A DNA stretch of 11,840 nucleotides. Origin: CAZFLD01 sp964519835 (GTDB lineage Bacteria > Spirochaetota > Spirochaetia > DSM-27196 > CAZFLD01). The notes beneath the pieces are model-generated. The model was not told where the DNA came from, ran no database searches, and worked only from the letters and a program-made list of their open reading frames with translations. Made by a program: the position numbers and the translations under genes. Where the stretch lies: contig CAZFLD010000105.1 in the NCBI GenBank assembly GCA_964519835.1, forward strand, positions 1 through 11,840, written 5' to 3'. This document shows positions 1-5,750 of the stretch, one piece after another (the stretch's first letter is position 1; every line of letters begins with the position of its first letter).

Positions 1-1
1 C

Positions 2-271
2 GAGGCGTCCGTCTTCCAAACGCTCACGATTCGCAACGGCTTTCAGGCGAATGAAGACTGGTTCCGGAAGAACGGACGCGTCCGCGGCTATCGGATTCTG
101 GTTGATGAGGAAGAGATAGAGTCAGGGGAGTTACCGGATACGATGGGTGCTTATCGCATCGATCTTGATGCAATCGAGGGGCGGGTCCTACGTTTTGAAG
201 TGACGTCGGTCTATGAAGGGACTGACTACAGCGACCTTGTCATTAGCGACATTGCGATAGGCTTGCGATAG
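2..271 (+). CDS. 3' end of a protein with an NADase-type glycan-binding-like C-terminal domain (start lies left of the window)
   Basis: An open frame runs from the window edge to a TAG at 269-271 and encodes 89 residues; the start is outside. The segment reads as a compact beta-rich domain. It has TIRNGFQ near residue 8, a 'gRVRgYRILVD' strand at 26-35, a short turn, and the closing pattern VYEGTDYSDLVISDIAIG at 70-87. The order 'I-R-N-G-(F/Y)...N-R-V-(K/R)...V-Y-x-G-T-x-Y-x-D-x-x-I-S-(D/E)-I' is what I know from NADase-type glycan-binding, discoidin-like C-terminal modules found on bacterial secreted or lipoproteins. The function of the missing N-terminal part cannot be judged. It is followed by a terminator-like hairpin, so it probably ends its own transcription unit. 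The module assignment is by eye and moderately sure; the reading frame is sure. Confidence 0.7.
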   Translation, partial: EASVFQTLTIRNGFQANEDWFRKNGRVRGYRILVDEEEIESGELPDTMGAYRIDLDAIEGRVLRFEVTSVYEGTDYSDLVISDIAIGLR

Positions 272-291
272 TGGGCGCCCGATGTTTTCCA

Positions 292-335
292 CCGACGGCT
301 TCGTGCGCAGCGGGTAGACCCGGACGTCGGTTTTT
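292..335 (+). terminator. Probable intrinsic terminator of the upstream partial gene
   Basis: A nested dyad is visible. The outer arms CCGACG (292-297) and CGTCGG (325-330) enclose inner arms CGGGT (311-315) and ACCCG (318-322). They are followed at once by five T residues (331-335). It begins 20 bp after the TAG of the partial gene and ends 29 bp before the purA start, the right place for a Rho-independent terminator. The outer loop is long (27 nt, partly closed by the inner stem), so efficiency is uncertain. Confidence 0.55.
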
Positions 336-346
336 GTCACACTTAT

Positions 347-365
347 TGACCGGAGTAACTGGTCA
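347..365 (+). promoter_or_regulatory. purA ribosome-binding site inside a short dyad
   Basis: The GGAG Shine-Dalgarno at 352-355 lies 9 nt before the purA ATG (365). It is framed by a perfect short dyad, TGACC (347-351) and GGTCA (361-365), so the ribosome site would sit in the loop of a 5-bp hairpin that also covers the A of the start codon. The SD supports the chosen start. Any regulatory role for the dyad is speculation. Confidence 0.35.
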
Positions 366-1714
366 TGGCAAATCGGACAACAGGCGCCGTAACACTGGCG
401 CCGCAGGGAAACACATCCATTTCCGGAATCCAATTCGGCGACGAAGGCAAGGGCCAGATCGTCGACTACCTCTCCGGTGACTACGACTATGTGGTTCGCT
501 ACAACGGCGGAGCAAACGCCGGCCACACGGTGCTGATCGGCAACACCAAACACGCCCTCCATTTGGTGCCGTCAGGTATTCTCCGGCAGGAGACCGTTAA
601 CGTCATCGCCAACGGCGTGGTTCTTGATCCGTACGGTTTTCTCAAGGAAGTAGCGGAGCTTCGCGAAGCTGGAGTTCGTGTCGAGCCTGAGAACCTGATG
701 ATCAGCGATAGGTCTCACGTCGTTATGCCCTATCACAAGGACGAGGACGACATTTTGGAGCAGGCGATGGCCGCCCTCGACGGCGACGCGAAGGCTATTG
801 AAACCACGCGTCGGGGCATTGGTCCGTGCTATGCCGACAAGAGTTACCGGTCCACCGCTGTTCGGGTGGTGGACATGCTCGATCCCGAGTTTCGAAAGAT
901 CTCGCTTCCCCGCATTCTCGATGTGAAGCGAGCGAGCATCGGGGCGCTCGTTGAGCTCGCCGGCCTGTCGTGGGACGGCATCAACTCGGATGAGCAGCTG
1001 AAACAGATCGACGAAGCCGCCGAGAAAATTCGTCCGTTTGTTCGCGACACTCGTCTCGTACTGACCGCGGCACTAAACACCGGCAAGCGGATTCTGTTCG
1101 AAGGAGCAAACGCTTCGCTCCTCGACATCGACTTTGGCACCTATCCTTTTGTTACCTCGAGCAACTGCACGTCGCTCGGAATCTATCCCGGCACCGGCCT
1201 TCCCGGTGGGATCGTGAACAACTCCTTTGGCGTCGCCAAGCTCTACATGAGTCGTGTGGGCGGCGGTCCCTTTCCCACGGAAATTCACGGCGACGAGGCC
1301 GAAGCCATTCGCAACGCCGCCGGGGAGTTTGGCACTACCACCGGCCGCCCGCGACGCATCGGGTGGCTCGACCTGGTAGCACTTCGTCACGCGGCCGCCG
1401 TGAACGGCACTACGGGCCTGGTCCTAACAGGCCTTGCCTTTCTGCGGGGTGTGGATCCGATTCGTATCTGCACGTCGTACGAGTCCGACGGCCGGACTCT
1501 GGCCGTCTTCCCGTCATCGAGTCGGGTACTCTATGGGGTGGAGCCGGTATATGAAGAGGTCTCCGGGTTTGATGAGGATGTTCGAGGCTGTCGAAATCTC
1601 ACGGATCTGCCCGACGGGGCGCGCCGGCTGATCGATCGTGTAGAAGTGGCTTCGGGCTTTCCGGTGCGCGCGGTGTGTGTTGGAAAGGAGCGAGACCAGG
1701 TTCTCCCGCGGTAA
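365..1714 (+). CDS. purA: Adenylosuccinate synthase with an atypical nucleotide-base pocket
   Basis: This is the cytoplasmic enzyme of purine synthesis that joins IMP and aspartate to give adenylosuccinate, normally driven by GTP. At 449 residues it is slightly long for the family (about 430) because of a 15-20 residue N-terminal extension. Visible landmarks are the nucleotide loop IQFGDEGKG (22-30; W of the usual QWGDEGKG is F) with catalytic Asp26, NAGHT with catalytic His54, TTRRGIGPCY (147-156), the IMP-site segment EGANAS (246-251), VTSSN, and the aspartate loop TTTGRPRR. EGANA and the C-terminal VGKER resemble the eukaryotic enzyme more than E. coli (EGAQG, TGPDR). The odd point is T355-G-L-A358 where the family has TKLD; that Lys and Asp bind guanine. 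Synthase identity is secure, GTP use is not. The ATG has a GGAG site. hslO follows on the same strand after a 75-bp gap. Confidence 0.96.
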   Translation: MANRTTGAVTLAPQGNTSISGIQFGDEGKGQIVDYLSGDYDYVVRYNGGANAGHTVLIGNTKHALHLVPSGILRQETVNVIANGVVLDPYGFLKEVAELREAGVRVEPENLMISDRSHVVMPYHKDEDDILEQAMAALDGDAKAIETTRRGIGPCYADKSYRSTAVRVVDMLDPEFRKISLPRILDVKRASIGALVELAGLSWDGINSDEQLKQIDEAAEKIRPFVRDTRLVLTAALNTGKRILFEGANASLLDIDFGTYPFVTSSNCTSLGIYPGTGLPGGIVNNSFGVAKLYMSRVGGGPFPTEIHGDEAEAIRNAAGEFGTTTGRPRRIGWLDLVALRHAAAVNGTTGLVLTGLAFLRGVDPIRICTSYESDGRTLAVFPSSSRVLYGVEPVYEEVSGFDEDVRGCRNLTDLPDGARRLIDRVEVASGFPVRAVCVGKERDQVLPR

Positions 1715-1731
1715 GCTCGTCTGGTCGCTCC
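1687..1731. other. Hairpin spanning the purA stop codon
   Basis: The arms GGAGCGAGACCAG (1687-1699) and CTGGTCGCTCC (1721-1731) pair over 11 bp with a two-base bulge and a 21-nt loop. The purA TAA (1712-1714) lies in the loop. No T run follows, so this is not a textbook intrinsic terminator. It could protect the mRNA end or be a weak attenuator between purA and hslO. Confidence 0.4.
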
Positions 1732-1754
1732 GCCCTAAACAACGCGTCCGCATC

Positions 1755-1776
1755 TTGACAGGGACTTGTCCTGTCA
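1755..1776 (+). promoter_or_regulatory. Palindrome with a TTGACA box upstream of hslO
   Basis: A perfect -35-type hexamer TTGACA (1755-1760) overlaps a 7-bp inverted repeat, TGACAGG (1756-1762) and CCTGTCA (1770-1776), separated by 7 nt. It sits 14 bp before the preferred hslO start. No good -10 box is visible at 16-18 bp (around 1777-1783), so a promoter is not established. A dyad on a -35 box would suit an operator; equally it could be a leader hairpin. Confidence 0.35.
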
Positions 1777-1789
1777 CGAACTTGGAGCG

Positions 1790-2749
1790 GTGCACAAGAA
1801 GCCCATCAAAGACTCATTTCTAAGTGAACACTTGGCCGGCCTGCCGGACGACGGCATGACGATTTTTGTTCTTCGCCGGGGCAATTATCGCGGCGCGTTG
1901 GTGAACGGTACGCGCATGGTAAACGAGATGCGCCACAACCACGAGTACGGTGTGATGGAGACGTTTATCGTCGGCCACGCCTACCTGGGAGCGGCGCTGA
2001 TGGCATCAGGCATAAAAGGTATCGACCGCATCGGCATGCACCTCGATTGTGAGGGTCCTGCCGGCGGCGTGTCCGTCGAGGCTACTGCGGGGGGCGCGGT
2101 GCGTGGCTATCTGGAAAACGCGCCTCTCGACCTCACCGAAGTGTTCGGTCGGGAAGCCGAGGGCGTGGTCCCGCCGGTCTTCGACATGTCGCCGTTTTTA
2201 GGCGACGGAGTGCTCTCCGTTACGCGGAAGCTGCAGGATGCAAAGCAGCCCTACGTCGGCCGTGTGGAGATGGCCTACGGCAACGTCGCCCAGGATCTGG
2301 CCAACTACCACCGCCAGTCCGAACAGAAACCAAGCGCCTACAACTTGAGCACGCGTTTTGACGACGAGGGACGGCTTATCGGCGCGGCCGGCTTGAGTGT
2401 CCAGGCTTTTCCTGACTCCGAAGATGATCAGGCTGAAGCCCTGGACGTGAGGGTTCGCGGCTTGCCGAGCCTCGGGAAACTGATCGCGGACGGTGCGGAC
2501 ACCGAAGTGGTTATCGAGGAGCACTTTGCCGACTTCGAGCCGGTTGTTGTGGGCCGCAGACCCGTGAGCTTCTATTGCCACTGCTCTAAAGAGCGGTTCG
2601 GCCGGTTTTTGGCCGCGATGCCCCTCGAAGAGATCAGAGACATTCGAGACAACGGCCCGTTTCCGCTCCAAACCCGCTGCCACAACTGCAATACGGTCTA
2701 CGAGTTTTCTGAGGACGACATCGAGAAGGCCTTTCAGATGGCCCGCTGA
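1790..2749 (+). CDS. hslO: Hsp33 redox-regulated holdase chaperone
   Basis: Hsp33 is a cytoplasmic chaperone switched on when oxidants release zinc from four C-terminal cysteines. With the GTG start at 1790 the protein has 319 residues, close to the family's usual 290-300. The N-terminal domain shows DGMTIFVLRRG, RGALVNGTRMVNEMR and GHAYLGAALM, the Hsp33 substrate-binding fold. The zinc switch is intact as CHC (Cys263, Cys265) and CHNC (Cys297, Cys300), the CxC...CxxC pattern. An in-frame TTG at 1766 would add 8 residues, but it lies inside a palindrome and has no usable ribosome site. GTG is preferred because MHKKPIKD resembles known leaders, although its GGAG (1784-1787) is only 2 nt away, unusually close. 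It follows purA and may be cotranscribed or have its own promoter near 1755. It converges on the HD hydrolase gene. Confidence 0.93.
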   Translation: MHKKPIKDSFLSEHLAGLPDDGMTIFVLRRGNYRGALVNGTRMVNEMRHNHEYGVMETFIVGHAYLGAALMASGIKGIDRIGMHLDCEGPAGGVSVEATAGGAVRGYLENAPLDLTEVFGREAEGVVPPVFDMSPFLGDGVLSVTRKLQDAKQPYVGRVEMAYGNVAQDLANYHRQSEQKPSAYNLSTRFDDEGRLIGAAGLSVQAFPDSEDDQAEALDVRVRGLPSLGKLIADGADTEVVIEEHFADFEPVVVGRRPVSFYCHCSKERFGRFLAAMPLEEIRDIRDNGPFPLQTRCHNCNTVYEFSEDDIEKAFQMAR

Positions 2750-2764
2750 GACACCACGGGCGGC

Positions 2765-2791
2765 AAAACCCGGCGTCCGTCCCGACGCCGG
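2765..2791 (-). terminator. Intrinsic terminator of the minus-strand aroQ-HD pair
   Basis: An 8-bp perfect stem, CCGGCGTC (2770-2777) and GACGCCGG (2784-2791), with a 6-nt loop begins directly after the HD gene stop codon (minus strand). On the minus strand it is followed by G and TTTT (2768-2765). On the plus strand there is no T run, so it should stop minus-strand transcription best, though the stem may also slow readthrough from hslO. Confidence 0.65.
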
Positions 2792-3451
2792 CTACAACGC
2801 CCGGTACCGCGCGTATAGGTCTGCGAAGAGCCGCCGCCCGAGGCCGGTGCTGAGGCGGGGCTCCGAGGTGGCAAAAAACTCGTCGAGGCGTGGGTAGGGA
2901 GGCTCCTTGGCACCGGCGCCTTTGATGCCGGGTTCGGCGGGCGCGCCGCCGGTTCCGTAGTGTGGGTACCGGCCGTCTCGCTCGTACCGAAAGGCCTGCG
3001 CGCACATATCGATCAGGTTCATGTCGCGAACAAAGCGTGCCACGTCGGTTGTGGCGGCCTCGTACTCGTCCCACAGCGACCGTACTCTGCCGGCCGCCGG
3101 CCTAGTGTCGGCGGGTCCGGCGGTGGCAAGCGGCTCCGTCTCAGCGGCGGTGAATAGCTGATCCATCGCGTCGCGTTCCCGGTGCGCCTTTTCCTCGCGA
3201 CGGTCCTTGTCGTGAAGCGTGGCCACGCGCGTGGGTACGTCCCCGGTGACCGCCTCCGCCAGATCGTGCACCACCGCCATAGCTAAAGCAGCTGCGAGGT
3301 CCACCCCCGCCTCTTCAGCGTACAACAGGCAAAGGTACGCCGTTCCCCAGCTGTGATCGCCCACGGACTCAGGTTCCCGAATGCCGCGCAAGCGCCACCC
3401 CTGTCGCACCTGATCCTTGAGAGCCAAGGCGGCGATCACGTGGTCGAGCAT
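2792..3451 (-). CDS. HD-domain hydrolase, YfbR/HDDC2-like (5'-deoxynucleotidase type)
   Basis: This 219-residue soluble protein has the layout of the YfbR/HDDC2 branch of HD phosphohydrolases, several of which remove phosphate from deoxynucleoside monophosphates. Visible are LKDQVRQGWRLRGI (11-24), ESVGDHSW with His33, VVHDLAEAVTGDVP (60-73) with His62-Asp63, Glu66 and Asp71, and LWDEYEAATTDVARFVRDMNLIDM (126-149). In relatives the last segment carries the fourth metal ligand as Asp; here it reads Asn145, with Asp143 and Asp148 near by. A Gly/Ala/Pro-rich stretch near 170-185 looks like a loop insertion. The ATG is preceded by GAGGAG five bases upstream, inside the chorismate mutase gene, and the two genes overlap by 16 nt, implying coupled translation. 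The substrate cannot be read from sequence; a link to aromatic synthesis is not evident. Confidence 0.85.
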   Translation of the reverse strand: MLDHVIAALALKDQVRQGWRLRGIREPESVGDHSWGTAYLCLLYAEEAGVDLAAALAMAVVHDLAEAVTGDVPTRVATLHDKDRREEKAHRERDAMDQLFTAAETEPLATAGPADTRPAAGRVRSLWDEYEAATTDVARFVRDMNLIDMCAQAFRYERDGRYPHYGTGGAPAEPGIKGAGAKEPPYPRLDEFFATSEPRLSTGLGRRLFADLYARYRAL

Positions 3452-4227
3452 ACTCGCTCCTCGATGTACCGAATCTCGCCTTCCTTAGTCAGCGGAATCA
3501 CGAGGTCCCCGTAGAAGGCCATAAAGAGCTCCGGGTCCACCTTGCGACGCACAAGCACGTTGATTCGACTTTGGATATGCGCCACTTTTTCGGCCACTCT
3601 TGCCAAAATTCGCTCTTCGACCTCAGGTCGCGTCAGCTTTTCTTCGATTGCCTGTCGGTCGCCATTTTCCACAAGGGAACAAAAACCCTCGGTGTCGGCT
3701 CGAAACTTGGTGTCCCCAACGTAGAGCGCCCCGAAATGAACCCGCCGAGAGACGGCTTGCAAAGCCATCACGTCGTGCTCCACCGCGGACCCGTATTGCC
3801 CGTCGTCGCCGGCGCCACAAAGCTGCGGCAGGAATTGCAGGTAGCCGCCCAAAAGCTCTTTTGTCACGCTTACGCGCGAAAGGTCGATGCCCGCGAACTG
3901 AGAAGTGTCGGTATGCACCATTCTCTTCGGCGAGGGGAGAGCGGGTGTAAACGGGCGCTCCTCGGGAACGACAAATCGCCCGAACTCGGCGTCCATGCGC
4001 TCTTGGTAGACAAGGCGAATTTGGAAGAGCGAGGGGCCGCAGCTGCCTCCCGTAGGCTCCGGAAGTGCGGTTTCGGGCAGGTCGCCGGCGTCGGCAAAAC
4101 CACTCTTTCCCATCGCGTAGGCGTCTTGGTTTTGGAGAAACTGCGCGCGGTCGATCAGTTTGTGGATGATGGTCTCTTCGAGACCCTCAAGGCGCGTGGC
4201 TATCGTGTTAAGATTTGAAGTTGACAT
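3436..4227 (-). CDS. aroQ: Chorismate mutase, all-alpha eukaryotic (yeast/plant) type
   Basis: It should convert chorismate to prephenate, the first committed step to phenylalanine and tyrosine, in the cytoplasm. The 263-residue protein aligns over its whole length with yeast Aro7p (256 residues), not with the roughly 90-residue bacterial AroQ domain. Matching blocks are LEETIIHKLIDRAQF (16-30), GSAVEHDVMALQAVSRRVHFG (146-166), PEVEERILARV (201-211) and VIPLTKEGEIRY (243-254). Yeast active-site residues Arg157, Lys168, Glu198, Thr242 and Glu246 have counterparts at Arg162, Lys174 (after a one-residue insertion), Glu204/205, Thr247 and Glu251; yeast Arg16 falls on Ala10. One of the two yeast allosteric arginines (Arg75/76) also seems absent (GRF at 83-85). 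The start at 4227 has GGGG six bases upstream; a longer frame from 4269 would run into the divergent gene. It overlaps the HD gene downstream. Confidence 0.88.
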   Translation of the reverse strand: MSTSNLNTIATRLEGLEETIIHKLIDRAQFLQNQDAYAMGKSGFADAGDLPETALPEPTGGSCGPSLFQIRLVYQERMDAEFGRFVVPEERPFTPALPSPKRMVHTDTSQFAGIDLSRVSVTKELLGGYLQFLPQLCGAGDDGQYGSAVEHDVMALQAVSRRVHFGALYVGDTKFRADTEGFCSLVENGDRQAIEEKLTRPEVEERILARVAEKVAHIQSRINVLVRRKVDPELFMAFYGDLVIPLTKEGEIRYIEERVCSTT

Positions 4228-4250
4228 TTTTGGCCCCTGCTGCGAGGTTC

Positions 4251-4279
4251 TATGTACCATGTCGGGCAAAAATCATCAA
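4251..4279 (-). promoter_or_regulatory. Candidate sigma-70 promoter for aroQ-HD
   Basis: On the minus strand TTGATG (4279-4274), a 17-bp spacer and TACATA (4256-4251) form a plausible -35/-10 pair. Transcription would begin about 15-18 nt before the aroQ ATG (4227), leaving room for the GGGG ribosome site at 4237-4234. The promoter overlaps the start codon and first codons of the divergent sulfatase gene. No comparably good plus-strand promoter was found for the sulfatase gene. Confidence 0.45.
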
Positions 4280-5671
4280 ATTGAGGGGGCGGCTAAGCCG
4301 CGACACATCGTTGTTGTTGTTGCGGACAGCCTCCGTTACGACACTACGGAGACCCAACGTTCTCGTTTGAGCTATCTCGAAAAAAACGGGACGCGATTTA
4401 CCGAGCTTCGTTCCGCGGGGTGTTGGACACTTCCCGCACACGCCTCTCTTTTCACCGGGCTTATGCCCCACGAGCACCGCGCCACCAGTCAAACGCGGGC
4501 CATCCGGCCCGAGTTCCCGCGCCTTGCCGAGCAACTTGCGGACGCAGGCTATCACCCCTACCAGATTACAGCCAACGTAGCCACCACGGACATCTTTGGC
4601 GTTGATCGTGGATTTGTCGAGACGCTTCGCGGGTGGGATCTGGTGCGGTCCGGGACCGGCCGCCTCAAGCGGGCTCTTGTAATGTTTGGCAAACCTCGAG
4701 TTCGGCGAATCCTCCTACGAGGTGATCGTGTCGGGCAAAAACTCGCCCAAGACGCCCGGGTAGCCACCGCGTGGGTCAAGACAACGGCTCCCGCGATGTT
4801 TCAGCGGGCACGGCGAATAATAGAAGAACATGATCGTCGGGGAGAGCGGTGCTTTCTCTTCCTGAATTTGATGGAAACACACTTTCCGTACCACGTGCAT
4901 ACCAGCTTCGACATCACTTCGCGTGATGTTGCCGACGCAATCTCGGAGCTCCGAGGGCTGTTCCACACAGTCAATCAAACCTTTCTGCGCAGTGGGCGCA
5001 TTGATCTGAGTAAGCGAGTGCTTCGGATGCTCAAGAGGCGTCAGCAGAGAGCATTTCGGCTTTTGGCGCCGGAGATCGACGACTTTGCTCGTTTTGTTCA
5101 TCACGAGGGCGACAATCTCTTTGTGTTCCTCTCCGACCACGGAGACAACTTCGGCGAACAGGATTGGCTCTACCACTTCTCGAACGTGACGGATGCGGGG
5201 AACCGCACGCCGCTTTACTGGCTCGATCACGCCGGCGGCGCCGGAGCCAACAGGGTTCCCGGCAGCAGCATTGGCACACCCGTAAGCGCCCGCTTTTTTT
5301 ACCACGACATTCTCCGTTCGGCGGGAGTACAATCCGATGGACCGAGCCTTTTCTCCGAGCGTCCCGATTCGCTGCCGATTATGCAGAGCTATTGGTACGA
5401 CAACGCCGGTCGTACACAACCCTGGTTTCGGGCCAATCGCTTTGCCTTTGTGGACGGCGAGGATCGGTATATGCACCGAGGCGACGGGTGGTTTGCGGCA
5501 AGAGTATCAAACGGGACCGAGCCGGATTTTCGTCCGCTGCCCCCCGACGCAATGCCGATCTCCGATGCGGTCATCGATCGCGAACGTCGGTCGTACCTGG
5601 AGAACAGCTTTGCGTCCTTTATGAAGTTCTCTGCCTCGATTCGCGGGAGCGTCGGCTACAAGGCGGGATAG
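4259..5671 (+). CDS. Sulfatase-fold (alkaline phosphatase superfamily) hydrolase or transferase lacking CxPxR
   Basis: The 470-residue protein has the outline of the sulfatase family: a first metal-binding strand HIVVVVADSLRYD with Asp23, the nucleophile loop GCWTLPAHASLFTGL (54-68), and the second metal site LSDHGDNFGEQ with Asp293-His294, followed by NRTPLYWLDH. Classical sulfatases need C/S-x-P-x-R for formylglycine formation; here the register reads Thr57-Leu-Pro-Ala-His, so Thr57 is the likely nucleophile, as in phosphotransferase-like members. It is therefore more likely a phosphoesterase or phosphotransferase than a true sulfatase. No signal peptide or membrane helix is apparent, so it seems cytoplasmic. 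The ATG at 4259 is chosen because codons upstream overlap the divergent aroQ start; GAGG lies 11 nt upstream, a loose spacing. It is monocistronic and ends at an intrinsic terminator. The substrate is unknown. Confidence 0.82.
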   Translation: MSGKNHQIEGAAKPRHIVVVVADSLRYDTTETQRSRLSYLEKNGTRFTELRSAGCWTLPAHASLFTGLMPHEHRATSQTRAIRPEFPRLAEQLADAGYHPYQITANVATTDIFGVDRGFVETLRGWDLVRSGTGRLKRALVMFGKPRVRRILLRGDRVGQKLAQDARVATAWVKTTAPAMFQRARRIIEEHDRRGERCFLFLNLMETHFPYHVHTSFDITSRDVADAISELRGLFHTVNQTFLRSGRIDLSKRVLRMLKRRQQRAFRLLAPEIDDFARFVHHEGDNLFVFLSDHGDNFGEQDWLYHFSNVTDAGNRTPLYWLDHAGGAGANRVPGSSIGTPVSARFFYHDILRSAGVQSDGPSLFSERPDSLPIMQSYWYDNAGRTQPWFRANRFAFVDGEDRYMHRGDGWFAARVSNGTEPDFRPLPPDAMPISDAVIDRERRSYLENSFASFMKFSASIRGSVGYKAG

Positions 5672-5679
5672 GTGCCCGT

Positions 5680-5704
5680 CGGCTCGCGCCGAAGCCGCCT
5701 TTTT
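5680..5704 (+). terminator. Intrinsic terminator of the sulfatase-fold gene
   Basis: The stem CGGCT (5680-5684) and AGCCG (5693-5697), with a loop of 8, is followed by CC and five T residues (5700-5704). It starts 8 bp after the TAG of the sulfatase-fold gene. A second small dyad, GTCCG-CAAC-CGGAC (5705-5718), follows directly and may serve the convergent mraY transcript, although no minus-strand T run accompanies it. Confidence 0.6.
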
Positions 5705-5750
5705 GTCCGCAACCGGACCGCGACGGCCGCTGCCACGCCACCGGCTGCGG

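Noticed and set aside
1766..1789. TTG at 1766 as the hslO start
   Set aside because: It lies inside a palindrome, lacks a properly spaced ribosome site, and adds residues unlike known Hsp33 N-termini. It is not fully excluded.
365..3451. PurA variant plus HD phosphohydrolase as a phage-like Z-genome (2-aminoadenine) cassette
   Set aside because: The phage PurZ hallmark is loss of the catalytic Asp, which is kept here (Asp26). The HD protein fits the YfbR/HDDC2 branch rather than DatZ, lies convergent beyond hslO, and is coupled to chorismate mutase. No polymerase or phage gene is present.
3571..4218. Plus-strand 215-codon open frame with a P-loop-like GVGKTT
   Set aside because: It lies wholly antisense to the well-supported chorismate mutase gene, has no plausible fold around the motif, and the GVGKTT is a chance product of the complementary strand.
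4160..4258. N-terminal extension of the sulfatase-fold protein from the GTG at 4160
   Set aside because: It would overlap the 5' part of the divergent chorismate mutase gene, and its residues show no signal peptide or conserved feature; the ATG at 4259 directly precedes the conserved core.
4715..5476. Minus-strand 253-codon open frame inside the sulfatase-fold gene
   Set aside because: It is antisense to a gene with clear active-site motifs; the composition is shadow-like and no domain is recognisable.
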